Notes under the pieces: generated by a model
The model's database searches: none
Seen by the model: the letters and a program-made list of their open reading frames with translations, nothing else
What the model was told of the DNA's origin: nothing
Shown here: positions 1 to 7,299 of the stretch, one piece after another
Layout of the letters: each line of letters opens with the position of its first letter
Position numbering within the stretch: the first letter of the stretch is position 1
Position numbers and translations under genes: made by a program
Assembly (NCBI GenBank): GCA_964630265.1
Contig: CAZVRW010000096.1
Span: 1-7,943, forward strand
DNA: 7,943 bases
Source of the DNA: CAZBWP01 sp964630265
GTDB taxonomy: Bacteria; Pseudomonadota; Alphaproteobacteria; Rhodospirillales; Defluviicoccaceae
Direction: 5' to 3'

Positions 1-12
1 GCGTGACCCGCC
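1..12 (-). repeat. REP-like repeat end, cut by window edge
   Basis: Read on the minus strand this is GGCGGGTCACGC. It is an exact 12-nt inverted match to positions 602-613, at the start of the REP hairpin on the other side of the transposase gene. The two copies point away from each other and bracket the RAYT frame, as expected for a RAYT with its cognate REPs. Only the first arm lies inside the window, so the hairpin itself cannot be confirmed. Confidence 0.65.
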
Positions 13-19
13 GAATGCA

Positions 20-559
20 TCATTCACCCCACCCCCCAGGCAAGTCGGCCCCTTCCTCGGGTCCAAGCCAGGCCGCCGGATAGAGACCACGGCGGACACA
101 CGCCCGAAAGGTCGAGTACGGCCAGTCCGCGACGTGCCGAACATGGCCGTGCCTGACCGGATTGAAGTGGACGTAATCGACGTGGGCCGCGAAATCCTCG
201 TCGTTGCGGATCGTATGTTCCCAGAATCGGCGCTGCCAGATGCCGCGCTCGCCGCGCCGCAGCCGCACCTCCGAGCGCCCCTCGCCAGCGGGCAGGCCAC
301 GGGCGAAAATCGTCTTGATCAGGCGCCAGCGGGTCGAGAAGTCGGCATCGCCCTCCGGCAGCGTCCAAACGCAGTGGAGGTGATCGGGGAGGACGACCCA
401 GGCATCGATCGCGAACGGCCGGCTGCGACGGGTGACACGAACGGCCTCCCGGAGCAGGTCGACGTGCCGAACGAGGAGGTCGTTGCCGCGCCGCTGGAGC
501 AGGTTGACGGTGAAAAAATAGCATCCGCCGGGGACACGGTGGCGACGGTAGTCAGGAAT
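20..559 (-). CDS. REP-associated tyrosine transposase (RAYT, Y1_Tnp family)
   Basis: RAYTs are single-domain HUH endonucleases related to IS200/IS605 transposases; they cut and rejoin single-stranded REP DNA. The uninterrupted frame gives 179 residues from an ATT at 559, within the usual size. Visible are the family's N-terminal PDYRR..VPGG.YFFTVNL block (residues 2-20), the HUH motif PDHLH with H60 and H62, the W-R/K-R-FWEH block (about 108-115), and DYVHFNPVRHG (128-138) with Y129 as the probable nucleophile. The C-terminal DWPYSTF and GLYP motifs are also typical. No in-frame ATG lies at the expected start. ATT occupies it, with GGAGGG 8 nt upstream and an in-frame TGA at about 597-599. 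Translation therefore uses the rare ATT start, or the gene was recently silenced by a start-codon change. The first GTG, at 268, would lose the HUH motif and cannot be the start of an active protein. REP-like repeats flank the gene. Confidence 0.85.
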   Translation of the reverse strand: MPDYRRHRVPGGCYFFTVNLLQRRGNDLLVRHVDLLREAVRVTRRSRPFAIDAWVVLPDHLHCVWTLPEGDADFSTRWRLIKTIFARGLPAGEGRSEVRLRRGERGIWQRRFWEHTIRNDEDFAAHVDYVHFNPVRHGHVRHVADWPYSTFRACVRRGLYPAAWLGPEEGADLPGGWGE

Positions 560-567
560 GGCGCGTT

Positions 568-573
568 CCCTCC
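568..573 (-). promoter_or_regulatory. Shine-Dalgarno of the RAYT gene
   Basis: On the minus strand this reads GGAGGG, eight nt before the ATT at 559-557. This site places the RAYT start at ATT. No ATG, GTG, TTG or CTG is in frame at a workable distance. Confidence 0.6.
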
Positions 574-601
574 GGTTGTCTTTCGTCTCGGCGGCTCATG
601 C

Positions 602-629
602 GGCGGGTCACGCTGCGCTTTACACCCGC
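602..629 (+). repeat. REP hairpin 1 (upstream of RAYT)
   Basis: The sequence has GCGGGT (603-608) pairing with ACCCGC (624-629) around a 15-nt loop containing ACGCTGCGCTTTA. The layout (GGCGGGT, then ACGC-GC core, then ACCCGC) matches the REP type commonly seen with proteobacterial RAYTs. The first 12 nt repeat in inverted form at 1-12, on the other side of the transposase gene. Confidence 0.75.
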
Positions 630-659
630 TACGCAGGTTGGCACCAGGGGACGCGATCG

Positions 660-684
660 GCCCCGCCCCGTCAAGTGGCGGGGC
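660..684 (+). repeat. Hairpin between two REPs
   Basis: GCCCCGCC (660-667) and GGCGGGGC (677-684) form a perfect 8-bp inverted repeat with a 9-nt loop. It sits exactly between the two REP hairpins and lacks the REP loop core, so it may be a diverged REP or part of a composite BIME-like unit. Confidence 0.6.
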
Positions 685-685
685 A

Positions 686-714
686 GGCGGGTCACGCTTC
701 GCTTTAGACCCGCC
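686..714 (+). repeat. REP hairpin 2
   Basis: GGCGGGTC (686-693) and GACCCGCC (707-714) form a perfect 8-bp stem around the 13-nt loop ACGCTTCGCTTTA. It has the same orientation and nearly the same loop as REP 1 (ACGCTTCGC against ACGCTGCGC) and is followed by CTAC, as in many REPs of this type. The pair 602-629 and 686-714 is a direct repeat about 84 nt apart. Confidence 0.75.
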
Positions 715-859
715 CTACTCGGGCTGATGGGCTCGTTCCTGACGGCTGCGCCTCGCGCCGGAATAACCGCCATGGCTGAACAGGCGATCCGCAGCCCTGA
801 CCGATGGACGATCCCTCCCGTGCGCGTTACTGTCTCGATCGATCCACGAGGGTGACGGC

Positions 860-1057
860 ATGGGCGGGCGCGGCGATCGGTCAGGAGAGACACAGTCCGG
901 CGACCCCGGTGCGGCGCCGCCGGGTCCTCCCGCGGACCGCTGTCCCGAGGACCGCTATCCCGAATGGCGGCGCCTGCGCCTGGTCACCCGGCTGGTGTCC
1001 ACCGGCCTCGTGGTGCGCGGGGCAAGCGCGGTGGCGAAACTCCTGCGCGGCCGCTGA
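860..1057 (+). CDS. Small hypothetical protein, 65 aa
   Basis: I do not recognise this protein. It starts at ATG 860 with a modest GAGG-type Shine-Dalgarno (about 849-852) and ends in TGA at 1055-1057. The first half is rich in Gly, Pro and Asp and looks disordered. The last ~30 residues (from YPEWRRLRLV on) alternate Arg/Lys with Leu/Val and could form a basic amphipathic helix ending in LLRGR. The sequence shows no clear signal peptide, metal-binding motif or long membrane segment. Support for a real gene is the strong G/C preference at third positions and a rho-independent terminator starting 18 nt after the stop. It is separated from the suf operon by that terminator, so a role in Fe-S assembly is not implied. 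A chance ORF in GC-rich DNA remains possible. Confidence 0.5.
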   Translation: MGGRGDRSGETQSGDPGAAPPGPPADRCPEDRYPEWRRLRLVTRLVSTGLVVRGASAVAKLLRGR

Positions 1058-1074
1058 TCCGGGGCACCGCCGCC

Positions 1075-1109
1075 ACCGCGGTTTTTCCCCGCCACGGCCG
1101 CGGTTTTTT
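1075..1109 (+). terminator. Rho-independent terminator before the suf operon
   Basis: ACCGCGG (1075-1081) pairs with CCGCGGT (1098-1104), leading straight into six T (1104-1109). A second T run (1082-1086) lies in the loop. It ends the transcript of the small ORF and insulates the suf promoter, whose -35 candidate begins 3 nt later. Confidence 0.7.
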
Positions 1110-1111
1110 GT

Positions 1112-1139
1112 TTGCAGCGCCCCCCGGTTGTCCTATATC
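1112..1139 (+). promoter_or_regulatory. Candidate sigma70 promoter of the suf operon
   Basis: TTGCAG (1112-1117) and TATATC (1134-1139) are separated by 16 nt and resemble -35 and -10 hexamers. They precede the regulator gene and lie just after the terminator. An alternative -35, TTGTCC (1128-1133), lacks a good -10 partner. The putative operator begins right after the -10, so bound repressor would cover the start site. Confidence 0.45.
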
Positions 1140-1164
1140 AAATCATACCAAATTGGTCAGGTAT
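1140..1164 (+). promoter_or_regulatory. Candidate IscR/Rrf2-type operator (type 1-like)
   Basis: I compared this 25-nt stretch with the E. coli IscR type 1 consensus as I remember it. The right half (1154-1164, TGGTCAGGTAT) matches 10 of 11 positions and the A/T centre (1151-1153) matches all three. The left half (1140-1150) matches only about 6 of 11. Two other symmetries are present: ATACC (1145-1149) with GGTAT (1160-1164), and the palindrome ACCAAATTGGT (1147-1157). It sits between the -10 and the regulator's Shine-Dalgarno, which fits autorepression by the encoded Rrf2 protein. The exact recognition sequence of this subfamily is not known to me. Confidence 0.45.
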
Positions 1165-1177
1165 CGGAGACGGTCAG

Positions 1178-1636
1178 GTGAAACTCAGTCGAATGGCCGA
1201 CTACGGCGTGGCGCTGATGAGCGAGATGGCGGTGCTGCCCGGCCGGGTGCACAGCGCCCAGGCATTGGCGTCGGCCACCGGCTTGCCGTTGCCGACGGTC
1301 AGCAAGCTGTTGTCGGCGCTGGCCCGCGCCGGCCTGCTGGAGGCCATTCGCGGCGTCAAGGGCGGGTTCCTGTTGGCGCGGCGGCCGCGGCAGATTTCCA
1401 TGGCGGAGATCATCGCCGCGGTCGACGGGCCGGTCGCCCTCACCCAGTGCATTGAGCGCGGCCCGGGCGTCTGCGACGTGGAGCCGTTCTGCACCACGCG
1501 CCGCGGCTGGCAGACCGTCAACGAGGCGGTGCGCAATGCCCTGGCCGCGGTGTCATTGGCGGACTTCGCCGAACCCGCCTGGCCCGGTCGCGATGCCGCG
1601 ATCCGCGCCACCGGTGAGCAGACTCGAACGGGATAA
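1178..1636 (+). CDS. Rrf2/IscR-family SUF system regulator
   Basis: This is a 152-residue cytoplasmic transcription factor, probably a cluster-sensing repressor of the downstream operon. The N-terminal winged helix-turn-helix (about 1-80) carries the family's KLS.MADYGV start, the LPLPTVSKLL recognition-helix region and the VKGGFLLAR wing. The cluster region has C91, C99 and C105 (C-x7-C-x5-C), followed by the GW and VSLADF segments typical of SUF-linked Rrf2 regulators. In E. coli IscR the cysteines are C-x5-C-x5-C with a histidine ligand three residues after the last; here that position is R108, so the ligand set differs. I chose GTG 1178 because GGAGA (1166-1170) lies 7 nt upstream and the protein then begins at the conserved MKLS. 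An earlier ATG at 1112 would run through the promoter and operator. The stop is 4 nt before sufB. Confidence 0.9.
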   Translation: MKLSRMADYGVALMSEMAVLPGRVHSAQALASATGLPLPTVSKLLSALARAGLLEAIRGVKGGFLLARRPRQISMAEIIAAVDGPVALTQCIERGPGVCDVEPFCTTRRGWQTVNEAVRNALAAVSLADFAEPAWPGRDAAIRATGEQTRTG

Positions 1637-1640
1637 GGCA

Positions 1641-3098
<1,458 letters not shown>

Positions 3099-3109
3099 GG
3101 AACATGAGC

Positions 3110-3859
3110 ATGCTCGATATCACCAACCTGCACGTCAGCGTCGACGGCGCCGAGATCCTCAAGGGCCTCGACCTGCACATCGGCGCCGGCGAGGTGCACG
3201 CCATCATGGGCCCCAACGGTTCCGGCAAGAGCACCCTCGCCTATGCCCTGGCCGGTCGCGGCGGCTATGATGTCACCGCCGGCTCCGCCGTCTACCGCGG
3301 CAAGGATCTGCTCGCCATGGCGCCGGAGGAGCGCGCCGGCGAGGGGGTCTTCCTCGGCTTCCAGTATCCGGTGGAAATCCCCGGCGTCCCCAACAGCACA
3401 TTCCTGAAGGAAGCGCTCAATGCGGTGCGTCGGTATCGCGGCGAGCCGGAACTGGACGCCCTCAAGTTCCTGAAGCTGGTGCGCGAGAAGGCCAGGATTC
3501 TCGGGATGGCCGACGAGATGCTGAAGCGCGCGGTCAACGCCGGGTTCTCGGGCGGCGAGAAAAAGCGCAACGAGATCCTGCAGATGGCCTTGCTGGAGCC
3601 GAGCCTCGCCGTCCTCGACGAAACCGACAGCGGCCTCGACATCGACGCGCTGCGTACCGTCGCCGGCGGCGTCAATGCGCTGCGCGGCCCGGAACGGGCG
3701 ATGCTGGTCATCACCCACTACCAGCGCCTGCTCGACTACATCGTGCCGGACGTGGTGCACGTGCTGGCCGCTGGCCGCATCCAGCGGTCGGGCGGCAAGG
3801 AACTGGCGCTCGAGGTGGAGGCGCACGGCTACGCCGCCTACACGGGAGCGGCGGCGTGA
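3110..3859 (+). CDS. sufC: SUF complex ATPase SufC
   Basis: SufC is the soluble ABC-type ATPase of SufBC2D; ATP-driven dimerisation reshapes SufB-SufD during cluster formation. With the start at 3110 the protein is 249 residues and collinear with E. coli SufC (248). It has Walker A GPNGSGKST (34-42, K40), a Q-loop in LGFQYPVEIPGV (Q85), signature FSGGEKKR (146-153), Walker B running into DETDSGLDID (D170, E171) and the switch histidine in ITHYQ (H203). The ETDSGLDID and FQYPVEIPG segments are SufC hallmarks that separate it from transporters, and no membrane domain is present. ATG 3104 would add two residues, but it sits only 3 nt from GAGG (3097-3100). ATG 3110 has a 9-nt spacing and gives the usual M-L-x-I beginning. 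The stop overlaps the sufD start by 4 nt. Confidence 0.96.
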   Translation: MLDITNLHVSVDGAEILKGLDLHIGAGEVHAIMGPNGSGKSTLAYALAGRGGYDVTAGSAVYRGKDLLAMAPEERAGEGVFLGFQYPVEIPGVPNSTFLKEALNAVRRYRGEPELDALKFLKLVREKARILGMADEMLKRAVNAGFSGGEKKRNEILQMALLEPSLAVLDETDSGLDIDALRTVAGGVNALRGPERAMLVITHYQRLLDYIVPDVVHVLAAGRIQRSGGKELALEVEAHGYAAYTGAAA

Positions 3860-5199
3860 CACCGTCCTTGGAAACCATCGCCGGCGGTGACGCCGCAGCC
3901 TTCGCCGCCATCGCCGCCGGCCTGCCCGGGGCCGATGTGCCGTGGCTGCAGCGGGCACGCGAGGTCGGGCGCGCCGCCTTCGGCGCCGCTGGCTGGCCGA
4001 CGAAGAAGACCGAGGCGTGGAAGTATACCGACCTCAGGCCGCTGCGCGCCGTCGCCTTCGTCCCGGCGCTCACCCTCGGCGCGCCGGCGAACCTGGACCG
4101 GGCTCCCGGGCTGCTGCCGACGACCCAGGTGGCGGCGCGACTGGTGTTCGTCGACGGCCACTTTCGGCCGGCCCTGTCGACGACGGCGGCGCTGCCCGAC
4201 GGGGTGCGTCTGGAGGAGATGTCCGCGGCGTTGGACCGCGACGCCGACGGTCTCGGCGACGTCCTGCCCGCCGATCCGGATGATCTGGCGGAGCGGCCGC
4301 TGCTGGCCCTCAACAGCGCGCTGATGGATGGCGGCTGGGTGCTCCGCGTCGGTCGCGGCGTCGCCCTCGACCGCCCCATCGAGATCGTCACCGTCAACGG
4401 CCTTGCCGACCGGCCGGTGGCCGCCCACCCGCGGGCGCTGGTCGTCCTGGAGGAGAACGCCGCCGCCGACCTGATCGAACATTCCGTCGGCCCCGGGACG
4501 GGTGTGGCGTTCACCAATGCGTCCCTTGACATCCGCATCGGCGCTGGCGCCCGCCTCCGCCATTATCGCCTCCAGGCCGAGTCGCCGGAGGGCTTCGCCG
4601 TGGCGACGGTGCTGGCGACGGTGGCGCGCGACGGATCGTACGAATCCTTCGGCCTCGCCACCGGCGCGCGGCTGTCGCGTTTCGAGGCGCGGGTGCGGCT
4701 CGATGGCCCCGGCGCCATCTGCATGGTCAACGGCGCCTATCTCATGGCCGGGCACCAGCACGTGGACAACACCACCGAGATCGAGCACCGGGCGCCGCAC
4801 ACAACCAGTCGCGAGGTCTTCAAGGGCGTGCTCGACGACGACTCCCGCGGCGTCTTCCAGGGCCGCATCGTCGTCCATCGCCACGCCCAGCACATCGTCG
4901 GCCACCAGCTCAACAAGGCGCTGTTGCTCTCCGACCGCGCCGAGATCGACGCCAAGCCGGAACTCAGGATCTGGGCCGACGACGTCAAGTGCAGCCACGG
5001 CGCCGCCGCCGGCGCGCTCGACCCGGAGGCGCTCTTCTACCTGCGCTCGCGCGGTCTCGACGAGGCCGCCGCCCGCAACCTGCTGATCGAGGCCTTCCTC
5101 GCCGAAGCGCTGGACGAGGTGTCCAACTGCGCGGTCGCCGAGGCGATGATGAACGGAGTAAAGGAATGGATGGCGAATCGCGCGAAAGCGTCGGCGTGA
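3856..5199 (+). CDS. sufD: Fe-S cluster assembly protein SufD
   Basis: SufD is the SufB paralogue that pairs with it in SufBC2D and is linked to iron entry. The 447-residue protein (E. coli 423) shows the N-terminal helical motif PTKKTEAWKYTDLRPL (about 48-63), a degenerate beta-helix middle and the strongly conserved C-terminal half. That half contains HTTSREVFKGVLDD, GVFQGRIVV, HQLNKALLLSDRAEIDAKPELRIWADDVKCSHG, and a helical end that binds SufC. KCSHG gives C379 and H381, equivalent to E. coli C358 and H360. The start is GTG 3856, whose GTGA overlaps the sufC stop, so translation is likely coupled. The N-terminal ~170 residues are Ala/Pro-rich and less conserved, as is usual for the family. 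Confidence 0.95.
   Translation: MTPSLETIAGGDAAAFAAIAAGLPGADVPWLQRAREVGRAAFGAAGWPTKKTEAWKYTDLRPLRAVAFVPALTLGAPANLDRAPGLLPTTQVAARLVFVDGHFRPALSTTAALPDGVRLEEMSAALDRDADGLGDVLPADPDDLAERPLLALNSALMDGGWVLRVGRGVALDRPIEIVTVNGLADRPVAAHPRALVVLEENAAADLIEHSVGPGTGVAFTNASLDIRIGAGARLRHYRLQAESPEGFAVATVLATVARDGSYESFGLATGARLSRFEARVRLDGPGAICMVNGAYLMAGHQHVDNTTEIEHRAPHTTSREVFKGVLDDDSRGVFQGRIVVHRHAQHIVGHQLNKALLLSDRAEIDAKPELRIWADDVKCSHGAAAGALDPEALFYLRSRGLDEAAARNLLIEAFLAEALDEVSNCAVAEAMMNGVKEWMANRAKASA
5155..5158 (+). promoter_or_regulatory. Shine-Dalgarno of sufS, inside sufD
   Basis: GGAG, 7 nt before ATG 5166, lies within the 3' end of sufD. It favours the ATG start with a 34-nt gene overlap over GTG 5196, which would give a 4-nt overlap but has only a weak purine-rich stretch upstream. 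Confidence 0.6.
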
Positions 5200-6458
5200 G
5201 CGCGCTGCAGGGCCTGAGCGTCCGCCCGGCACCGGTCGCCGGCTACGACGTCGAGCAGGTCCGGGCCGACTTCCCGATCCTGGCAGAAAGCGTCTACGGC
5301 AAGCCGCTGGTCTACCTGGACACCGCCGCCAGCGCGCAGAAACCGCGCGCCGTGATCGACGCCATGGCCGATGCCTACGCGACGATCTACGCCAACGTCC
5401 ACCGCGGCGCCCATCGGCTGAGCCAGCTTGCCACCGACGCCTACGAGGATGCCCGCGTCACCGTCGCCCGCTTCCTCGGCGCCGCCAGCGAGGACGAGAT
5501 CATCTTCACCCGCAATGCCACCGAGGCGATGAACCTGGTGGCCTGGAGCTGGGGCGGCACCTTCCTCGCGGCCGGTGACGAGATCGTCATCTCGGAGATG
5601 GAGCACCACGCCAACATCGTGCCGTGGCAGCTGTTGGCCAAGCGCACCGGCGTCGTCCTTCGCATCGCGCCCATCGCCGACGACGGCAGCTTCCGTCTGG
5701 ACGCGTTCGAAGCGCTGCTCGGCCCGCGCACCCGACTGGTGGCGATCACCCACTGCTCCAACGTGCTCGGCACGGTGACGCCGGCGCGCGCCATCGTCGC
5801 CGCCGCCCATGCCCACGGCATTCCGGTGCTGCTGGACGGCTCGCAGGCGGTGGTGCACGGCCCGGTGGACGTGCGCGACCTGGACGTCGACTTCTACGCC
5901 TTCACCGGCCACAAGCTCTACGGCCCCACCGGAATCGGCGTGCTCTACGGCAAGGCCGGGCGGCTGGCCGAGATGCCGCCGTTCCTCGGCGGGGGCGAGA
6001 TGATCGACCACGTCAGCTTCGCCGAGTCCACGTTCAAGGACCCGCCGCACCGCTTCGAGGCGGGCACGCCGCCGATCGTCGAGGCGATCGGGCTGGCCGC
6101 CGCCATCCGCTATGTCGACGGCCTTGGCCGCGATGCCATCCAAGCCCACGAGCACGCCCTGCTGCGGCACGCCACCGAGGCGCTGGGCGCCATCGGCGGG
6201 GTCCGCATCTTCGGCACCGCGCCCGGCAAGGCGGCCATCGTCTCGTTCCTGGTCGACGGCCTGCACCCCTACGACGTCGCCGCCGTCCTCGACCGCCGCG
6301 GCATCGCCGTACGCGTCGGCCAGCACTGCGCCGAGCCCTTAATGCACCGCCTCGGGGTCGACGGCACGGTGCGCGCCTCCTTCGGCCTCTACAGCACCCA
6401 TGCCGAGGTCGACGCGCTCGCCGCCGGTCTCGCCAAGGCGAAGGCGATGTTGGGGTGA
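5166..6458 (+). CDS. sufS: Cysteine desulfurase SufS (SufS/Csd class)
   Basis: SufS is a PLP-dependent, homodimeric cytosolic enzyme that converts L-cysteine to alanine and an enzyme persulfide, the sulfur source for SUF assembly. The 430-residue protein is a class V aminotransferase-fold enzyme. It has YLDTAASAQKP (50-60), NVHRGAHRLS (77-86), FTRNATEAMNL (114-124), SEMEHHANIVPW (143-154), the PLP-contacting aspartate in LLDGSQAV (D224), and the Schiff-base lysine in FTGHKLYGPTGIG (K250). Substrate-binding RFEAGTP is at 296-302, and the persulfide cysteine is C388 in RVGQHCAEPLM. The short loop around C388 marks it as the group II SufS type that needs a partner, and sufE follows. E. coli has GHHCA; here the first histidine is Q386. 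The start is set by GGAG 7 nt upstream, which adds about 15 extra N-terminal residues. The stop overlaps sufE by 4 nt. Confidence 0.95.
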   Translation: MDGESRESVGVSALQGLSVRPAPVAGYDVEQVRADFPILAESVYGKPLVYLDTAASAQKPRAVIDAMADAYATIYANVHRGAHRLSQLATDAYEDARVTVARFLGAASEDEIIFTRNATEAMNLVAWSWGGTFLAAGDEIVISEMEHHANIVPWQLLAKRTGVVLRIAPIADDGSFRLDAFEALLGPRTRLVAITHCSNVLGTVTPARAIVAAAHAHGIPVLLDGSQAVVHGPVDVRDLDVDFYAFTGHKLYGPTGIGVLYGKAGRLAEMPPFLGGGEMIDHVSFAESTFKDPPHRFEAGTPPIVEAIGLAAAIRYVDGLGRDAIQAHEHALLRHATEALGAIGGVRIFGTAPGKAAIVSFLVDGLHPYDVAAVLDRRGIAVRVGQHCAEPLMHRLGVDGTVRASFGLYSTHAEVDALAAGLAKAKAMLG

Positions 6459-6895
6459 ACGCCGTGGACGCCGACCTCGAGCGCTACCGTGAGTTCGTCG
6501 ACGCCCTGGAGGTGATCGACGACGAGGAGATGCGCTTCGAATACATCATCGACCTGGGCAAGCAGCATCAGGCCGAGTCGTTTCCCGAGAGCGCCATGAC
6601 CGACGACAACCTGATGCATGGCTGCATGTCGAAGGTGTGGATCATCGACGAGCCGCGCGCCGGCCGGCACTACTTCCGCGGCCGCAGCGACGCCGTCATC
6701 GTCAGCGGCCTGGTCGCCATGATGACCGAGGCGTTCAGCGGCCTGACCGGCGAGGAGCTGCAAGAGCTCAGCGTCGACCACATCCGCAAACTCAATCTCG
6801 GCGCGCTGACGACGCAGCGGCAGGTGGGCATGATGGCCATGCTGAAGCACCTGCAGAAGCTGGGCCGCGCCGACGCGGAGACCGGCCATGCTTGA
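6455..6895 (+). CDS. sufE: Sulfur acceptor protein SufE
   Basis: SufE takes persulfide sulfur from SufS, stimulates its turnover, and hands the sulfur to SufB. The 146-residue protein is near E. coli SufE (138). It has the N-terminal helix with FEYIIDLGK (28-36), the active loop LMHGCMSKVWI with acceptor C57 (E. coli C51), the VSGLVAMM segment (83-90), LTGEELQEL (97-105), and a helical tail with LGALTTQRQVGMMAML. The start is GTG 6455, whose GTGA overlaps the sufS stop. GTG 6464 is an alternative that would remove three residues and would have GGGGTGA as its Shine-Dalgarno. Adjacency to sufS supports SufE over its paralogue CsdE. Confidence 0.94.
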   Translation: MNAVDADLERYREFVDALEVIDDEEMRFEYIIDLGKQHQAESFPESAMTDDNLMHGCMSKVWIIDEPRAGRHYFRGRSDAVIVSGLVAMMTEAFSGLTGEELQELSVDHIRKLNLGALTTQRQVGMMAMLKHLQKLGRADAETGHA

Positions 6896-7274
6896 GCCCT
6901 ACGACACCGCCCCGGCGACCGACTCCGATCTGGTCGCCGAGGCCGGCCAGCCGCTGCCGCCGGGCAGCACCGTCGCCGCGGAAGAGGACATCATCGAGGC
7001 GCTGAAAACCGTCCACGATCCGGAGATCCCGGTCAACATCCACGACCTGGGGCTGATCTATGACCTGGTCATCGCGCCCAACGGCGACGTCGCCATCGAA
7101 ATGACGCTGACCGCGCCGGCCTGCCCCGTCGCTGGCGAGATGCCGGGCCAGGTGGCCGAGACGGTGGCCGAGGTGCCGGGCACCGGCGTCGTCACCGTCC
7201 GCCTGGTGTGGGACCCGCCGTGGACCCAGGAGCGCATGTCCGAGGTGGCGCAGATGACCCTCGGCATGTGGTAA
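6888..7274 (+). CDS. sufT: SufT, MIP18/DUF59-family Fe-S maturation protein
   Basis: This 128-residue protein of the MIP18 (DUF59) family is the SufT type found in SUF operons of many bacteria, where it helps mature Fe-S proteins. The domain spans about 34-125. It has the family's I.EALKTVHDPEIPVNIHDLGLIYDL region (36-60), EMTLTAPACP with the single conserved C79, and the C-terminal VRLVWDPPWTQERMSE (104-119). The first ~30 residues (acidic, Ala/Pro-rich) form a short extension with no motif I know. It starts at ATG 6888, overlapping sufE by 8 nt, so translation is probably coupled. The name sufT rests on operon context, because stand-alone DUF59 proteins (for example PaaD) share the fold; the operon makes SufT most likely. 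Confidence 0.9.
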   Translation: MLEPYDTAPATDSDLVAEAGQPLPPGSTVAAEEDIIEALKTVHDPEIPVNIHDLGLIYDLVIAPNGDVAIEMTLTAPACPVAGEMPGQVAETVAEVPGTGVVTVRLVWDPPWTQERMSEVAQMTLGMW

Positions 7275-7299
7275 CCTTGAGAGTGCTGGAGAGCCGACC

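Noticed and set aside
24..727. Alternative frames over the transposase (minus 24-524, plus 134-727)
   Set aside because: They overlap the RAYT frame, which alone carries the HUH and DYVHFNP motifs. They are shadows.
552..893. 113-codon minus-strand frame with a repeated LKRSVTR segment
   Set aside because: The peptide repeat is just the translation of the two REP hairpins; the frame covers non-coding repeats and overlaps the small ORF start.
964..1455. 163-codon plus-strand frame across the terminator and suf promoter
   Set aside because: It runs through the terminator, promoter and operator, and then overlaps the regulator gene in another frame.
1452..1640. N-terminal extension of SufB
   Set aside because: It lies inside the regulator gene and is not part of the SufB family. 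ATG 1641 gives the family length.
3838..5232. 464-codon minus-strand frame opposite sufD
   Set aside because: Same cause: a long open frame forced by G/C at third positions, with no recognisable domain and full overlap with a clear sufD.
5624..6454. Long N-terminal extension of the SufE frame
   Set aside because: This is an Arg-rich out-of-frame reading of sufS. SufE homology starts at about 6455.
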